Assembly (NCBI GenBank): GCA_902826945.1
Contig: CADEGS010000094.1
Span: forward strand, 1-15,741
Length of the DNA stretch: 15,741 nucleotides
Direction of reading: 5' to 3'
Origin: an uncultured bacterium
GTDB lineage: Bacteria > Planctomycetota > UBA1135 > GCA-002686595
The stretch's first letter is position 1. Every line of letters starts with the position of its first letter. Shown here piece after piece: positions 7,060 through 14,691 of this stretch. The notes under the pieces are model-generated. The model made no database searches. It had not been told where the DNA came from and worked only from the letters and a program-made list of their open reading frames with translations. The translations under genes and the position numbers were made by a program.

Positions 7060-7067
7060 GCCCGACC
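7047..7067. terminator. Hairpin at the kinase/amidotransferase convergent junction
   Basis: GGTCGGG (7047-7053) and CCCGACC (7061-7067) form a perfect 7-bp stem. Its 7-nt loop contains the kinase stop codon (7057-7059), and the stem ends next to the amidotransferase stop (7068-7070). No U tract is seen on either strand. It is probably a shared transcript-end structure. Confidence 0.4.
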
Positions 7068-7631
7068 CTAGGCGCCGAGCAGGTTGCGCGCCCAGGCGCG
7101 GCCGTGCTCGCTGCGCAGCGCCTCGGGGTGGAACTGCACGCTCTCCAGCGCGAGCGAGGCGTGGCGCAGGCCCATCACGTCGCCGTGCTCGTCGCGCGCG
7201 CTGACGCGGAGCTCGGCCGGCAGGCCCTGCTCGAGGACGACCAGCGAGTGGTACACGCACGCGCGCAGCGGGCTCGCCAGGCCCGCGAAGAGCCCGCGCC
7301 CGTCGTGGCGCACCTGCGCCACGCCGCCGTGGCGCAGCGCGCGCGCGCGGGCGATGCGCGCGCCGAAGGCGTGCCCCAGCACCTGGTGGCCGAGGCACAC
7401 GCCGAACACCGGCAGCCGGCCCGCGAGCTCGCGCACGAGCTCCAGGGCGGGGACGGCCTGCTCGGGCCCGCCGGGGCCGGGGCCGATCACGACCCGCTCG
7501 GGAGCGAGCGCGCGCACCGCGGCGGGCGTGAGGTCGCGCGCGCGCTCGACCCGCACGGCGGCCCCGAGCCCGAGGAAGAGCTGGGCCAGGTTGAACGTGA
7601 AGGAGTCGCGGTTGTCGACCAGGAGCAGCAT
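7068..7631 (-). CDS. trpG/pabA: TrpG/PabA-type glutamine amidotransferase
   Basis: This 187-residue class I glutamine amidotransferase is the usual size for stand-alone TrpG or PabA. It supplies ammonia to a chorismate-using synthase partner. Diagnostic features are the start MLLLVDNRDSFTFNL, the oxyanion strand PGPGGPE (51-57), the nucleophile Cys79 in GVCLGHQ, YHSLVV at about 127-132, and the catalytic pair His168/Glu170 in VQFHPE. The usual HGK motif reads HGG at 101-103. TrpG (anthranilate) and PabA (4-amino-4-deoxychorismate) cannot be separated on sequence alone, and many bacteria use one protein for both. No trpE or pabB is in the window. ATG 7631 is chosen because the family's N-terminal strand begins there. 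Confidence 0.9.
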   Translation of the reverse strand: MLLLVDNRDSFTFNLAQLFLGLGAAVRVERARDLTPAAVRALAPERVVIGPGPGGPEQAVPALELVRELAGRLPVFGVCLGHQVLGHAFGARIARARALRHGGVAQVRHDGRGLFAGLASPLRACVYHSLVVLEQGLPAELRVSARDEHGDVMGLRHASLALESVQFHPEALRSEHGRAWARNLLGA

Positions 7632-7641
7632 CGTCCCCGGC

Positions 7642-7670
7642 AAGAGACCCCGGCGCGGCGGGCAGCGCAA
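7642..7670 (-). promoter_or_regulatory. Candidate promoter of the amidotransferase gene
   Basis: On the minus strand TTGCGC (7670-7665), a 17-nt spacer and TCTCTT (7647-7642) end 10 nt before the ATG. The -10 is weak, but the TTGC -35 and spacing match the promoters of trkA, the SGNH gene and the lipoprotein gene. Confidence 0.3.
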
Positions 7671-7731
7671 GGGGCGCCGCGCGCGCCGCCGCTCGGCACC
7701 CGGCCCCGGGGGCGGGTCGCGGTCGTGGCGA

Positions 7732-7761
7732 TTGCATCGGCGCGCCGCGGGCGCCTATGGT
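7732..7761 (+). promoter_or_regulatory. Promoter of the trkAH operon, probably leaderless
   Basis: TTGCAT (7732-7737), an 18-nt spacer and TATGGT (7756-7761) form a recognisable sigma-70-type promoter. Only 8 nt separate the -10 from the trkA ATG at 7770, so the mRNA should have little or no leader. There is no Shine-Dalgarno sequence, which agrees. Confidence 0.55.
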
Positions 7762-7769
7762 CTCGCGCC

Positions 7770-9137
7770 ATGGACATCGTGATCGTCGGTGCCGGCGAGG
7801 TGGGCTTCCACCTGGCCGACATCCTCTCGCGCGAGCAGCACCGCGTCTCGGTGATCGACGCCGACCCGGCACAGTGCGCGCGCATCCAGGAGTCGCTCGA
7901 CGCGCAGGTCCTGGTCGGCGACGGCACGCGCGTCGAGACCCTGACCCAGGCGGGCGCCTCGAAGGCCGACCTCCTGGTCGCGGTCACCCAGAGCGACGAG
8001 GCGAACATGCTCGCCTGCCTGCTGGGGCGCAACCTGGGCGCGCGGCGCGTGATCCTGCGCCTGAAGGACATCACGCGCCTGACGGGCTACCGCTACTTCT
8101 ACAAGCAGGCGCTGGGCTTCGACGTCGTGCTCTCGACCGACGAGCTGGCGGCCGAGGAGATCATCGGCACCGTGCGCCAGCACCGCGCGCTGGAGGTCGA
8201 GTCCTTCGCCGACGGCCGCGTGCAGCTGCGCCGGCTGCGCATCAAGGACGAGGGCGAGCTGACGTCCGAGACGCTCTCGCAGCTGCGCCTTCCCAAGGGA
8301 CTCCTGATCGTGGCGGTGGCGCGCAAGGAGCAGTTCTTCCTGCCGACCGGCGACGACCGTCTGGCGGTCGAGGACCAGGTCTACCTGCTCGGCCGCGGGC
8401 CGGACCTGGACCAGTTCGAGCTCCTGGCCGGCGCGCCCAAGCTGGGCCGGCGCAGCGTGGTCATCATGGGCGGCGGCGGGGTCGGCACGCAGATCGCGCG
8501 CCGGCTGCAGGAGGTGCCGGGCGTCTCGATCCGCATCATGGAGCGCTCCGCCGAGCGCGCGCGCGAGATCGCGCACGAGTTCTCCTCGGCGGTCATGGTC
8601 CTGGTGGGCGACTCGACCGACCTCGACCTCCTGATGGAGGAGCGCATCGGCGAGGCCAACGTCTTCATCGCCACCACGGCGGACGACGAGAACAACATGG
8701 TCGCCTGCCAGCTCGCGCGCTCGCTGGGGGTCGAGCGCACCGTGGCGCTGGTCAACAAGGCCTCCTACCGCCAGATCTACGACCTGCTCGGCGTCGATCG
8801 CGCGATCTCGCCGCGCATCCTGTGCGCCAACCACATCCTGCGCTTCGTGCGCTCGCGCTCGGTCTCCTCGGTGGCGGTCATCGCCGACGGGCGCGCCGAG
8901 GTGATCGAGCTCGTCGCGCACCTGGAAGGCCGCTCCGAGCGCAAGGTGCGCAGCCTGGGCCTGCCGCGCGGCACGGTCCTGGGCGCCATCGTGCGCAGCG
9001 GAGAGGTGATCATCCCCGGCGGCGACACGGTCGTGCGCAGCGGCGACCAGGTGATCCTGTTCACGCTGCCCGAGAACGTCCCCGAGGTGGACGCGATCTT
9101 CCGCGTCCCCGAGAACTACCGCGCGGGCACGGCATGA
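7770..9137 (+). CDS. trkA: TrkA, NAD-binding regulatory subunit of Trk potassium uptake
   Basis: The product is 455 residues, the normal length for TrkA with two RCK units. The first nucleotide-binding domain starts MDIVIVGAGEVG (GxGxxG at 7-12) with an acidic VIDAD at 28-32. The first TrkA-C domain is at about 145-215. The second Rossmann unit has VIMGGGGVG (231-239) and an acidic end IMERS at 256-260. The second TrkA-C domain is at about 370-435. TrkA sits on the cytoplasmic face of the TrkH channel and gates it in response to nucleotides. The gene ends in an ATGA overlap with trkH. Family assignment is secure; the NAD(H) versus ATP preference of each site is not. Confidence 0.97.
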   Translation: MDIVIVGAGEVGFHLADILSREQHRVSVIDADPAQCARIQESLDAQVLVGDGTRVETLTQAGASKADLLVAVTQSDEANMLACLLGRNLGARRVILRLKDITRLTGYRYFYKQALGFDVVLSTDELAAEEIIGTVRQHRALEVESFADGRVQLRRLRIKDEGELTSETLSQLRLPKGLLIVAVARKEQFFLPTGDDRLAVEDQVYLLGRGPDLDQFELLAGAPKLGRRSVVIMGGGGVGTQIARRLQEVPGVSIRIMERSAERAREIAHEFSSAVMVLVGDSTDLDLLMEERIGEANVFIATTADDENNMVACQLARSLGVERTVALVNKASYRQIYDLLGVDRAISPRILCANHILRFVRSRSVSSVAVIADGRAEVIELVAHLEGRSERKVRSLGLPRGTVLGAIVRSGEVIIPGGDTVVRSGDQVILFTLPENVPEVDAIFRVPENYRAGTA

Positions 9138-10687
9138 ACCTGCGCGCCGTCGGCTGGCTCCTGGGGTGCGTGCTGCTCCTCATGGCCGCCTTCATGCTCG
9201 TGCCGGCCGCGGTCTCCGCCTGGTACGGGGAGCGCGAGCCCTTCGAGGGCTGCATGTGGAGCGCCGTCGTGTGCGCCGCGCTGGGCGGCATCCCCACCGT
9301 CGCCTGGCGCACGGCGGCCGTGAAGAGCGAGGGGCGCGTGGACTTCTTCCGCCGCGAGGGCCTGGCGGCGGTCGGGCTGGCCTGGCTCGTCGGCTGCGCC
9401 GCGGGCGGCCTGCCGTTCCTCTTCTCCGGCGTCATGTCGTCGCCGGTGGACGCGTTCTTCGAGTCCACCTCCGGCTTCACGACCACAGGCTCGACGATCC
9501 TCGGCGGGCGCGTGCTCGACGACCTGCCGATGGGCATCGCCTTCTGGCGCGCCTTCTCGCACTGGCTGGGCGGCATCGGGATCGTGCTCGTGTTCGTGGT
9601 GCTCTTCCCGGCCGGCGGGCGCAGCCTGTTCCGCTCCGAGGTGCCGGGCATCAGCCGCGAGGCCGTGCAGCACCGCGTGCGCGACAGCGCGCTGGGCCTG
9701 GTGCGCGCCTACGTCGGGCTGACGCTGGCCGAGATCGTGCTCCTGTGGCTGGCGGGCATGCGCTCGTTCGAGCACCCGCTCTTCGAGTGCGTCGTGCACT
9801 CGTTCGCGACGATCGCCACCGGCGGCTTCTCGAGCCACTCGACCAGCGTGGCCTTCTTCGGCTCGTGGAAGGTCGAGCTCGTGATCGTCGTGTTCATGTT
9901 CGCGTCCGGCATCAACTTCTTCGTCTACGACACCTTCCTGCGCCACGGCGTGCGGCGCGCCTGGCTGGTGGCCAGCCGCTCGACCGAGGTGCGCCTGTAC
10001 ACGGCGCTGGGTCTGGGGGCCACGGCGGCGATCGCGCTGGTGCTGTGGTTCTGGGGCGGGAGCAACGGCGATCCCGCCAGCGCGCTGCCCGACTACTCGC
10101 GCCTGGGCCAGTGCCTGCGCGACAGCCTGTTCTCGGTCGTCTCGATGCAGTCCTGCACCGGCTTCGCGACCGCGGACTTCGACCGCTGGCCCGACTTCTG
10201 CCGGCTGCTCGTCATCGTCGTGATGGCCTTCGGCGCGTGCGCCGGCTCGACCGGCGGCGGCATCAAGGTGATCCGCCTGGTGATCCTGGCGCGCACGGCG
10301 CTGGCCGGGATCCAGCGCTTCTCGCGCCCGCGCGCGATCCACTCCGTGCGCGCCGACGGCGAGAGCGTGGACGACGCGACCGTCGGCATGGTGATGGCCT
10401 ACTGCGGCCTGTGGTTCCTGGTCTTCCTGATCGGGACGCTGATGCTGTCCGGCATGGGCATGCACCCCGCGGGCGCGAACCAGAGCCAGGTGCTGATCAC
10501 CGCCGCGAGCGGCGTGATCGCCTCGCTGAACAACGCCGGCCCGGGCCTCGGAGCGCTCGGCCCGAGCTGCGACTACTCGTTCCTGCCCGACGCGGGCAAG
10601 CTGCTCCTGTCGTTCCTGATGATCCTGGGGCGCCTGGAGTTCTACGCCGTCGTCGTGCTGTTCGTGCCGCGCTTCTGGAGGCACTGA
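9134..10687 (+). CDS. trkH: TrkH-type potassium uptake channel subunit
   Basis: This 517-residue membrane protein has the fourfold M1-P-M2 plan of the SKT/TrkH superfamily. The four selectivity-filter loops are TSGFTTTGST (about 112-121), ATIATGGFSS (225-234), QSCTGFATADF (339-349) and NNAGPGLG (466-473), each with its filter glycine. GSTGGGIKVIR (371-381) matches the conserved intramembrane gating loop. It takes up K+ (possibly Na+-coupled) with TrkA. The start ATG overlaps the trkA stop (ATGA) and has no Shine-Dalgarno, so it relies on translational coupling. It lies at the plasma membrane. TrkH and KtrB are relatives; the length, the N-terminal extension and the TrkA partner with two RCK units favour TrkH. 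Confidence 0.96.
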   Translation: MNLRAVGWLLGCVLLLMAAFMLVPAAVSAWYGEREPFEGCMWSAVVCAALGGIPTVAWRTAAVKSEGRVDFFRREGLAAVGLAWLVGCAAGGLPFLFSGVMSSPVDAFFESTSGFTTTGSTILGGRVLDDLPMGIAFWRAFSHWLGGIGIVLVFVVLFPAGGRSLFRSEVPGISREAVQHRVRDSALGLVRAYVGLTLAEIVLLWLAGMRSFEHPLFECVVHSFATIATGGFSSHSTSVAFFGSWKVELVIVVFMFASGINFFVYDTFLRHGVRRAWLVASRSTEVRLYTALGLGATAAIALVLWFWGGSNGDPASALPDYSRLGQCLRDSLFSVVSMQSCTGFATADFDRWPDFCRLLVIVVMAFGACAGSTGGGIKVIRLVILARTALAGIQRFSRPRAIHSVRADGESVDDATVGMVMAYCGLWFLVFLIGTLMLSGMGMHPAGANQSQVLITAASGVIASLNNAGPGLGALGPSCDYSFLPDAGKLLLSFLMILGRLEFYAVVVLFVPRFWRH

Positions 10688-10694
10688 GCGGCGC

Positions 10695-10712
10695 GGCCGC
10701 GGGGCCGCGGCC
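10695..10712 (+). terminator. GC hairpin after trkH
   Basis: GGCCGCGG (10695-10702) and CCGCGGCC (10705-10712) are 8-bp arms two bases apart, starting 8 nt after the trkH stop. The hairpin is very stable but has no following T tract. It may help end or protect the trkAH mRNA. Confidence 0.35.
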
Positions 10713-10741
10713 AGATCCCCGTCGGCGCAGGCGCGAGCGCC

Positions 10742-10796
10742 CCGCATCCCTCACCAGCTCACGAGCGAGATCGTCGTGGGGTGGCGAGGGATGCGG
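10742..10796. terminator. Long hairpin at the trkH/lipoprotein convergent junction
   Basis: Arms 10742-10764 and 10774-10796 pair over 21 of 23 positions: 11 bp, a mismatch, 3 bp, a mismatch, then 7 bp including one T.G, closing on a 9-nt loop. The outer 11 bp (CCGCATCCCTC / GAGGGATGCGG) are perfect, and the right arm ends one base before the lipoprotein stop codon (10797-10799). The size and symmetry suit a bidirectional transcript-end structure. No U tract follows on either strand. Confidence 0.5.
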
Positions 10797-11462
10797 CTAG
10801 AACAGGTCCTCGCGATACACCCAGCGCGGCGGCGTGGGCCCGTGCTTCTGCCGCAGCACGACGCGCCACAGCTCGTCCGGCCCGACCACGGTCACGAACT
10901 CGCGGCGCTCGCCCTCGGTCTCGAGCAGGAGCCGCCCCGACACCAGCCCGAGCAGCCTGCGGCTCCCCGCCGGCCCCACGAACACGCCGGCGCCGACCTG
11001 GTCGTCCTCGAGGTCGCGCAGCCCGTCGGTCAGGCGCAACAAGAGCCCCGAGACCCGCGGGTGGGTGGCGACCTCGCTCTCCTCCTCCCAGACGTCCGCG
11101 CCGCGCCGGCCGCGCACGAGCACCTCGGTCCCGCGCCCCGGGCGCTCGAAGGTGATCGGCACGGCGGCCAGCCGGATCTCCGCGCGCGCCGCGTACAGGC
11201 CGCCGCCCTCGTCCTCGATCGGCCCGCTCTCCCAGCTCGGCCCGTCGGCGAACCACGCCGTCAGGTCGGCCTGCCCGCTCTGGGCTCCGCGGCCGAGGAA
11301 CAGGACGCCGTACTCGGTGGACACGCCGAGCTCGTTGCCACCCGCCGTGCGCACGAGCACCGTCGGGTCCCCCGGGGACGGCCGCGCGGACGGGCCGAGG
11401 CAGCCGGCGCCGGCGAGCGGGGCGAGGGCGAGGAGCACGACGCGCGGAAACCGGCTCGGCAT
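10797..11462 (-). CDS. Probable lipoprotein of unknown function
   Basis: The product is 221 residues. The N-terminus MPSRFPRVVLLALAPLAGAGC is a signal peptide, with Cys21 as a plausible lipidation site. The lipobox is imperfect (Gly at -3), so export is surer than lipidation. The mature part is rich in short hydrophobic stretches alternating with charged and glycine residues, which suggests a beta-rich fold. I do not recognise the family. Residues 151-180 (LEDDQVGAGV through LGLVSGRLL) faintly recall the second barrel of trypsin-like proteins, but no catalytic triad is visible. It is divergent from the large repeat protein across 186 bp, and both are exported, so a shared envelope role is possible. 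ATG 11462 directly precedes the signal peptide. Confidence 0.75.
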   Translation of the reverse strand: MPSRFPRVVLLALAPLAGAGCLGPSARPSPGDPTVLVRTAGGNELGVSTEYGVLFLGRGAQSGQADLTAWFADGPSWESGPIEDEGGGLYAARAEIRLAAVPITFERPGRGTEVLVRGRRGADVWEEESEVATHPRVSGLLLRLTDGLRDLEDDQVGAGVFVGPAGSRRLLGLVSGRLLLETEGERREFVTVVGPDELWRVVLRQKHGPTPPRWVYREDLF

Positions 11463-11468
11463 GCGGAC

Positions 11469-11496
11469 ATCATCGTCGCGGGCGGGCGGCAAGCAA
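11469..11496 (-). promoter_or_regulatory. Candidate leaderless promoter of the lipoprotein gene
   Basis: On the minus strand TTGCTT (11496-11491), a 16-nt spacer and GATGAT (11474-11469) end 6 nt before the ATG at 11462. The -10 deviates at its first base. The TTGC -35 and the short distance to the start match the trkA and SGNH promoters. Confidence 0.35.
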
Positions 11497-11648
11497 CAGC
11501 GGCGGTCGGGCACGCCCCAGGGTTGCGGGGGGGGAAAAGCCCTCCGTCCCAAACGCTCCCAGCGGCCGGCCCGTAGGGATGCCCGTGTCTGGTGCTCCGG
11601 GGGGCGCACCCGCGCGTCCCCCTCGACGCTCTGCCAAGGTGCCGAAGC

Positions 11649-14642
11649 ATGGGATCCCGCCTCCTCCCCGTCCTCCTGTTCGCCATCGCCTGCGCGGCCG
11701 GCAGCCTGTACTGGATGTCTCGGGGAGAGGAAGGGGAGGCGCGCGAGGCCTCGCGCGGCGCCCCGGCGCCCGAGCGCGTGGCCGAGGCGGGGCCGACGGC
11801 GCTCCTGGAGCGACCGGAGGAGCGAGCGACGGTGGGCGGCTCGGGCGCTCCCGGCGCGGCGCGCACCAGCGTCGCGGCACCCCCCGAGCCCGATCCCGCC
11901 CCGAGCGCGCGCGCCGGCGGACCGCGGGTCACCGGGCGCGTGCTCGACCAGGACGGCGCGCCGATCGAGGGCGCCCAGGTGCTGGCGACGAACGATCCCG
12001 CCGGTCTGTTCGTCGGCCTGGCCCGGGACCGCCAGAGCGTCCGGACGGACGCCCAGGGGCGCTTCGAGCTGGCCGGGATGTCCTACGGATCGGCGCTCTT
12101 CGAGGTCCGCGCCGCGGGGTACGCGCCCTTCCACGACGACGACGTGGCGCTGCCGTCGGGCGCCGCCGAGATCGCGCTCGATCCCTTCCGCCTGAGCCAG
12201 GGCGCGCTGCTCTCCGGTCGGGTGGTGGACGCCGCCGGCGTGCCGGTGCCCGGGGCGCGCCTGAAGGTCCTCGAGGAGAGGGCGCGCGGCTTCGAGGTGC
12301 TGGTGCTCGGCGCCGAGCGCGAGCCCGACGCGATCGCGGGCGACGACGGCTCCTTCCGCATCGACCGGCTGGCGGTCGGCAAGTGGAAGGTGCGCGTCGC
12401 GAGCGAGGAGCACCCCGCGCGCACGTTCGAGGGCATGACCGAGCGCCCGGGCCAGCAGGTCGGCGGGCTCGAGCTGCGCCTGGGCGACGGGGCGACGATC
12501 GCCGGCCGCCTGGTCGGCGCGCCGATCGAGGAGGCCGACGGGCTGTTCGTCAGCGCGCGCGCCGCGCGCGGCGGCGACCTGGAGAGCCTGGCCTCCCTGG
12601 GGGAGACGCGCACCGCCGCGGTCGGCGCGGACGGCGCCTTCGAGCTGCACGGCCTGCTGCCCGACACCGACTACCTGGTCGAGGCGCGCTCGCAGGACCC
12701 GGACTCCTTCGCGCTCTTCGGCGGCCGCGCGCGCTCCGACCAGGTGCGCGCGCGCTCGGGCGAGCGCGGCGTCCAGCTGCGCTACCAGGAGGAGGCCACC
12801 GTCGCGTTCCGCGTGCTCGACGCGCGCACGCGCGAGCCGATCACCGAGTACGACGTGACCTACGGCCTCGACATCCTGCAGCCCCTGCGCGACGACGACG
12901 GCCGCGCGCTGCGGCAGCACCCCGACGGCTACGCGCGCCTCGACCGGCTGCGCATGCGCACGCAGGAGCAGCGCCTGAAGCTCGCGATCCGCGCCGCGGG
13001 CTACCGCGACTTCCGTCGCGACGACATCGCCGTGCCGGAGGGCGACCTGCTCGACCTGGGCCGCATCTTCCTCGAGCCGGTGGCGCTCTTGAGCGTGCGC
13101 GTGACCGACGCGAAGACCGGCGCGCCGGTGGTCGGCGCGCGCGTCTCGCTGGCCGAGGTGCAGCGCTCCGGCACCACGGTCGAGCACCGCATCTCGATCG
13201 GCGGGGACGAGGACGGCGGCCACGTCGTCGGCGACGACCCGAGCGCCCGCACCGACGCGTCGGGGCTGGCGCGCCTGAGCGCGCCCGAGGGCGAGGAGCG
13301 CACGCTGCGCGTGCAGGCGCCGGGGTTCGCGGGCTACGCCTCGGATCCGCTCTTCTTCCCGCCGGGCGAGGACGTCGAGCACGCCGTGCGGCTGGGGCCG
13401 GGCGGCTCGGTGCTCGTGCGCGCGCTGCGCTCCGACGGGACGCCGCTCGCCGGGGCGCGCGTCGAGCACCGCGCGCCGGCCGACCTGGCGGGGGGGGCGC
13501 TGCTCCTGAGCGGGGCGGAGATGCGCGACGCGCTCAGCGACGCGAACGGCGAGCTGCGCTTCCAGAACCTCGAGACGGGGACGCACGCCTTCCGCCTGCA
13601 GGAGGACGGCGGGCCCGGGGGCGTCTTCGCCGCCGAGGGCTCGTTCCAGATCGTCGGCCTGCCCGACGCGGGCGAGGACGACTGGTCGCGCATCGAGGTC
13701 GTCGAGGCGGAGGAGGGCGTGCTGGAGCTCGTCGCCAGCCCGCGCGGCTCGCTCGCGGGCCAGGTGAGCGAGGCCGGCGCGCCGCTCGCGGGCGCGAGCC
13801 TGAAGCTGGTGGACGCCGAGAAGGCCTCGGGCCCGCTGGCCGGGCTCGCCCTGCCCGGCATGGACTCCGGGCCGCGCGCGCGCACCGACGGCCGCGGACG
13901 CTACCTGCTCGAGGACGTCAAGGTCGGCCGCTACGTGCTGCGCGTCGAGCACCCGGGCCGGCACATGCCCGAGGAGCTGTCGCTGACCGTGCGCGAGGGC
14001 GAGAACCGCTTCGACGTCGATCTGGCCGTGACGATCGTCGAGGGGCGCGTGACCGGCGCGGACGGAAAGCCCCTGGCGGGCCTGCGCGTGAGCGCCGCCA
14101 AGGCCGAGCCGGCCGGCCGGGCGGTGCGCTTCATGATGATCATGGACACCGACGGCGGCGACACGGTCGTCAGCGGCGGCGAGGACCTGGGCGCGCAGCG
14201 CGCGCTGACCGACGAGGACGGGCGCTACTCGCTGCGCGGCGTGACGAGCGGCGTGGACCTGGTCGTCAAGGCCGGGGGCGACGAGGTCCAGGACGGCTCG
14301 TCAGAGAAGGTCCGGCTCGCGCCCGGCGAGGTGCGTCGCGGCCTCGACGTGCGCTGCGAGCCGGCCGGCTCGATCGAGGTGCAGGCGCTGCTCGCGGACG
14401 GCGCGCCGGCGCGCTTCTGCACGGTGCGCGGCGAGTTCCAGGGCGAGGACCGGAGCGTCTCGCCCGAGTTCGCCTTCCTCGAGTCGGGCACGACCACGCT
14501 GCGCGGTCTGCGGCCGGGGCCGTGGCGCCTCACCGTCGACCGCCAGGGCGGTCCGGGGTCGGGCGGCGGCTCGGGCGGCACGCAGCGCACGGTCCAGGTC
14601 GTGGCGGGCGAGACCGCGCACGAGACGGTGCAGCTCGACTGA
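11649..14642 (+). CDS. Exported multi-domain protein with nine carboxypeptidase-regulatory-like repeats
   Basis: The product is 997 residues. An N-terminal hydrophobic segment (about 4-22) is a signal anchor or Sec signal. A Pro/Ala/Glu-rich linker runs to about 92. About nine beta-sandwich units follow, beginning near residues 94, 188, 283, 384, 481, 588, 701, 797 and 908. Each opens with a strand such as VTGRVLDQDGAPIEGAQV, LSGRVVDAAGVPVPGARL, LAGQVSEAGAPLAGASL or VEGRVTGADGKPLAGLRV, and many contain a TDxxGRF/Y turn (for example 133-139 and 854-860). This is the CarboxypepD_reg/SdrD-B-like fold, common in surface and adhesion proteins; no peptidase domain is present. A Gly/Ser-rich linker lies at about 967-978. 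Start: ATG 11649 has AAGG at 11636-11639, the best Shine-Dalgarno in the window. The open frame upstream lacks a signal peptide. Confidence 0.92.
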   Translation: MGSRLLPVLLFAIACAAGSLYWMSRGEEGEAREASRGAPAPERVAEAGPTALLERPEERATVGGSGAPGAARTSVAAPPEPDPAPSARAGGPRVTGRVLDQDGAPIEGAQVLATNDPAGLFVGLARDRQSVRTDAQGRFELAGMSYGSALFEVRAAGYAPFHDDDVALPSGAAEIALDPFRLSQGALLSGRVVDAAGVPVPGARLKVLEERARGFEVLVLGAEREPDAIAGDDGSFRIDRLAVGKWKVRVASEEHPARTFEGMTERPGQQVGGLELRLGDGATIAGRLVGAPIEEADGLFVSARAARGGDLESLASLGETRTAAVGADGAFELHGLLPDTDYLVEARSQDPDSFALFGGRARSDQVRARSGERGVQLRYQEEATVAFRVLDARTREPITEYDVTYGLDILQPLRDDDGRALRQHPDGYARLDRLRMRTQEQRLKLAIRAAGYRDFRRDDIAVPEGDLLDLGRIFLEPVALLSVRVTDAKTGAPVVGARVSLAEVQRSGTTVEHRISIGGDEDGGHVVGDDPSARTDASGLARLSAPEGEERTLRVQAPGFAGYASDPLFFPPGEDVEHAVRLGPGGSVLVRALRSDGTPLAGARVEHRAPADLAGGALLLSGAEMRDALSDANGELRFQNLETGTHAFRLQEDGGPGGVFAAEGSFQIVGLPDAGEDDWSRIEVVEAEEGVLELVASPRGSLAGQVSEAGAPLAGASLKLVDAEKASGPLAGLALPGMDSGPRARTDGRGRYLLEDVKVGRYVLRVEHPGRHMPEELSLTVREGENRFDVDLAVTIVEGRVTGADGKPLAGLRVSAAKAEPAGRAVRFMMIMDTDGGDTVVSGGEDLGAQRALTDEDGRYSLRGVTSGVDLVVKAGGDEVQDGSSEKVRLAPGEVRRGLDVRCEPAGSIEVQALLADGAPARFCTVRGEFQGEDRSVSPEFAFLESGTTTLRGLRPGPWRLTVDRQGGPGSGGGSGGTQRTVQVVAGETAHETVQLD

Positions 14643-14679
14643 CCGCGAGCCCGTGGTGGGCCGCCGGGCGCGCGGGACG

Positions 14680-14685
14680 TAGTCT
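14680..14685 (+). promoter_or_regulatory. Candidate -10 element of the HAD gene
   Basis: TAGTCT ends 6 nt before the GTG start at 14692, in a 49-bp gap after the repeat-protein gene. No TTG -35 was found at 16-18 nt. The spacing suits leaderless initiation. Read-through from the upstream gene is an alternative. Confidence 0.3.
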
Positions 14686-14691
14686 CTGCGC

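Noticed and set aside
3763..7872. A 1369-codon minus-strand open frame
   Set aside because: It shadows the radical SAM and other genes in a different frame, with Arg/Pro/Ala-rich text and no family motifs.
2616..9137. A very long open frame (about 2170 codons) on the + strand ending in trkA
   Set aside because: Before 7770 it runs opposite or out of frame with clearly recognised genes and reads as Arg/Ala/Val low-complexity text. Stop codons are rare at this GC content. Only the trkA part is real.
10797..13964. A 1055-codon minus-strand frame opposite the repeat protein
   Set aside because: Only the part from 11462 down has a signal peptide and normal composition. The rest is the antisense of the well-supported repeat protein.
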